From Polyangia bacterium (GTDB taxonomy: Bacteria > Myxococcota_A > Polyangia > Nannocystales > Nannocystaceae): a stretch of DNA of 64,000 nucleotides. Both the position numbers and the translations under genes were made by a program. This document shows positions 63,758 to 64,000 of this stretch, one piece after another. The DNA lies in assembly GCA_030424595.1 (NCBI GenBank), contig JAUHWG010000019.1:124001-188000 (forward strand), read 5' to 3'. Each line of letters begins with the position of its first letter. The first letter of the stretch is position 1. The notes under the pieces were generated by a model. The model was not told where the DNA came from, did no database searches, and worked only from the letters and a program-made list of their open reading frames with translations.

Positions 63758-64000
63758 TCAGAGGGCTTCGGTCGGGATCAGACGGACGCGGCGCGGCGCC
63801 TCGTCGGTGCGGGCGATCAGGACGTCCATGTGGGCGCCGACGCCTCGGAGCTGGGTCAGGTAGGCGACCTCGGAGACCCGGAGGATCGGCGAGTCGTCGA
63901 TCGTCAGGATCATGTCGCCGACCTCGAGCCCCGCCTTGGCGCCGGGGCTCTTGGGCTCGACATGGGTGACGCGGACGGCGGAGAGACGGCCGGGGAAGAC
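63758..64000 (-). CDS. PDZ-domain protein, C-terminal fragment (gene runs past the window)
   Basis: The minus strand is open from base 64000 to a TGA at 63758-63760, 80 residues. They form most of a PDZ domain: HVEPKSPGAKAGLEVGDMIL, TIDDSPILRVSEVAYLTQL, DVLIARTDEAPRRVRLIP. PDZ domains at a C-terminus are usual in HtrA/DegP-type proteases and in site-2 or C-terminal processing peptidases, but the catalytic part lies outside the window. Confidence 0.8.
   Translation of the reverse strand, partial: VFPGRLSAVRVTHVEPKSPGAKAGLEVGDMILTIDDSPILRVSEVAYLTQLRGVGAHMDVLIARTDEAPRRVRLIPTEAL

Overview
The window is high-GC DNA whose protein repertoire points to a myxobacterium, most likely from the Nannocystis/Plesiocystis side of the order. 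The grounds are: Ser/Thr kinases fused through one membrane segment to TPR domains, many lipoproteins with Gly/Ser/Thr/Asp-rich linkers behind the lipobox, C-terminal Cys-helix-Arg tails of the MYXO-CTERM type, DUF1592/DUF1552 pairs, and an ECF sigma factor beside a kinase. This placement is inference; no rRNA or tRNA gene was seen.

Layout. 0-4 kb: end of an unidentified gene, a TRAP solute-binding protein and its permease. 4-7.5 kb: a tightly overlapping leftward set of two lipoprotein genes and alkB, then an orphan phage-tail-tube-like gene. 7.7-13.8 kb: exported proteins (PhoX-like, DUF1592 lipoprotein, DUF1552 protein, DUF5648 lipoprotein). 14-22 kb: an alpha/beta hydrolase, a small protein with a PEP-CTERM-like tail, an acyl-CoA synthetase, a CAP-domain protein and a hybrid histidine kinase. 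22-28.6 kb: MBL hydrolase, K+ channel, DNA polymerase IV, a Cys-rich lipoprotein, DUF1993 protein, esterase and an unknown protein. 28.7-37.2 kb: a leftward run from a zinc-ribbon/propeller membrane protein through lipoproteins, a parvulin, a hydrolase, glutathione peroxidase and a kinase-TPR protein. 37.5-45.7 kb: a Rieske-glutamate-synthase fusion, an NlpC/P60-like protein, a dienoyl-CoA isomerase-like protein, a second kinase-TPR protein and an ECF sigma factor. 45.7-47.0 kb: a 1.27-kb structure made of two ~495-bp inverted arms around a 282-bp centre. 47.3-64 kb: lipoproteins, a pectin-acetylesterase-like lipoprotein, a PAS-STAS protein, a PEGA-like protein, a secreted serine protease convergent with a pacifastin-like lipoprotein, slyX, a hydrolase, aroC with a coupled membrane gene, small lipoproteins, a DsrE-like protein, a VWA-like lipoprotein, a beta-propeller lipoprotein and the end of a PDZ gene.

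Two themes stand out. First, the intergenic space is full of short tandem arrays, several with a 13-bp period and several spanning stop codons, plus a dispersed palindromic (MITE/REP-like) family with at least seven full or partial copies, one lying over the start of a lipoprotein gene. Second, much of the coding capacity is exported: lipoproteins, Tat substrates and C-terminally anchored enzymes. The most attractive functional hypothesis is the secreted chymotrypsin-like protease encoded tail-to-tail with a lipoprotein whose Cys pattern and Thr-Leu-Met site resemble a pacifastin inhibitor.
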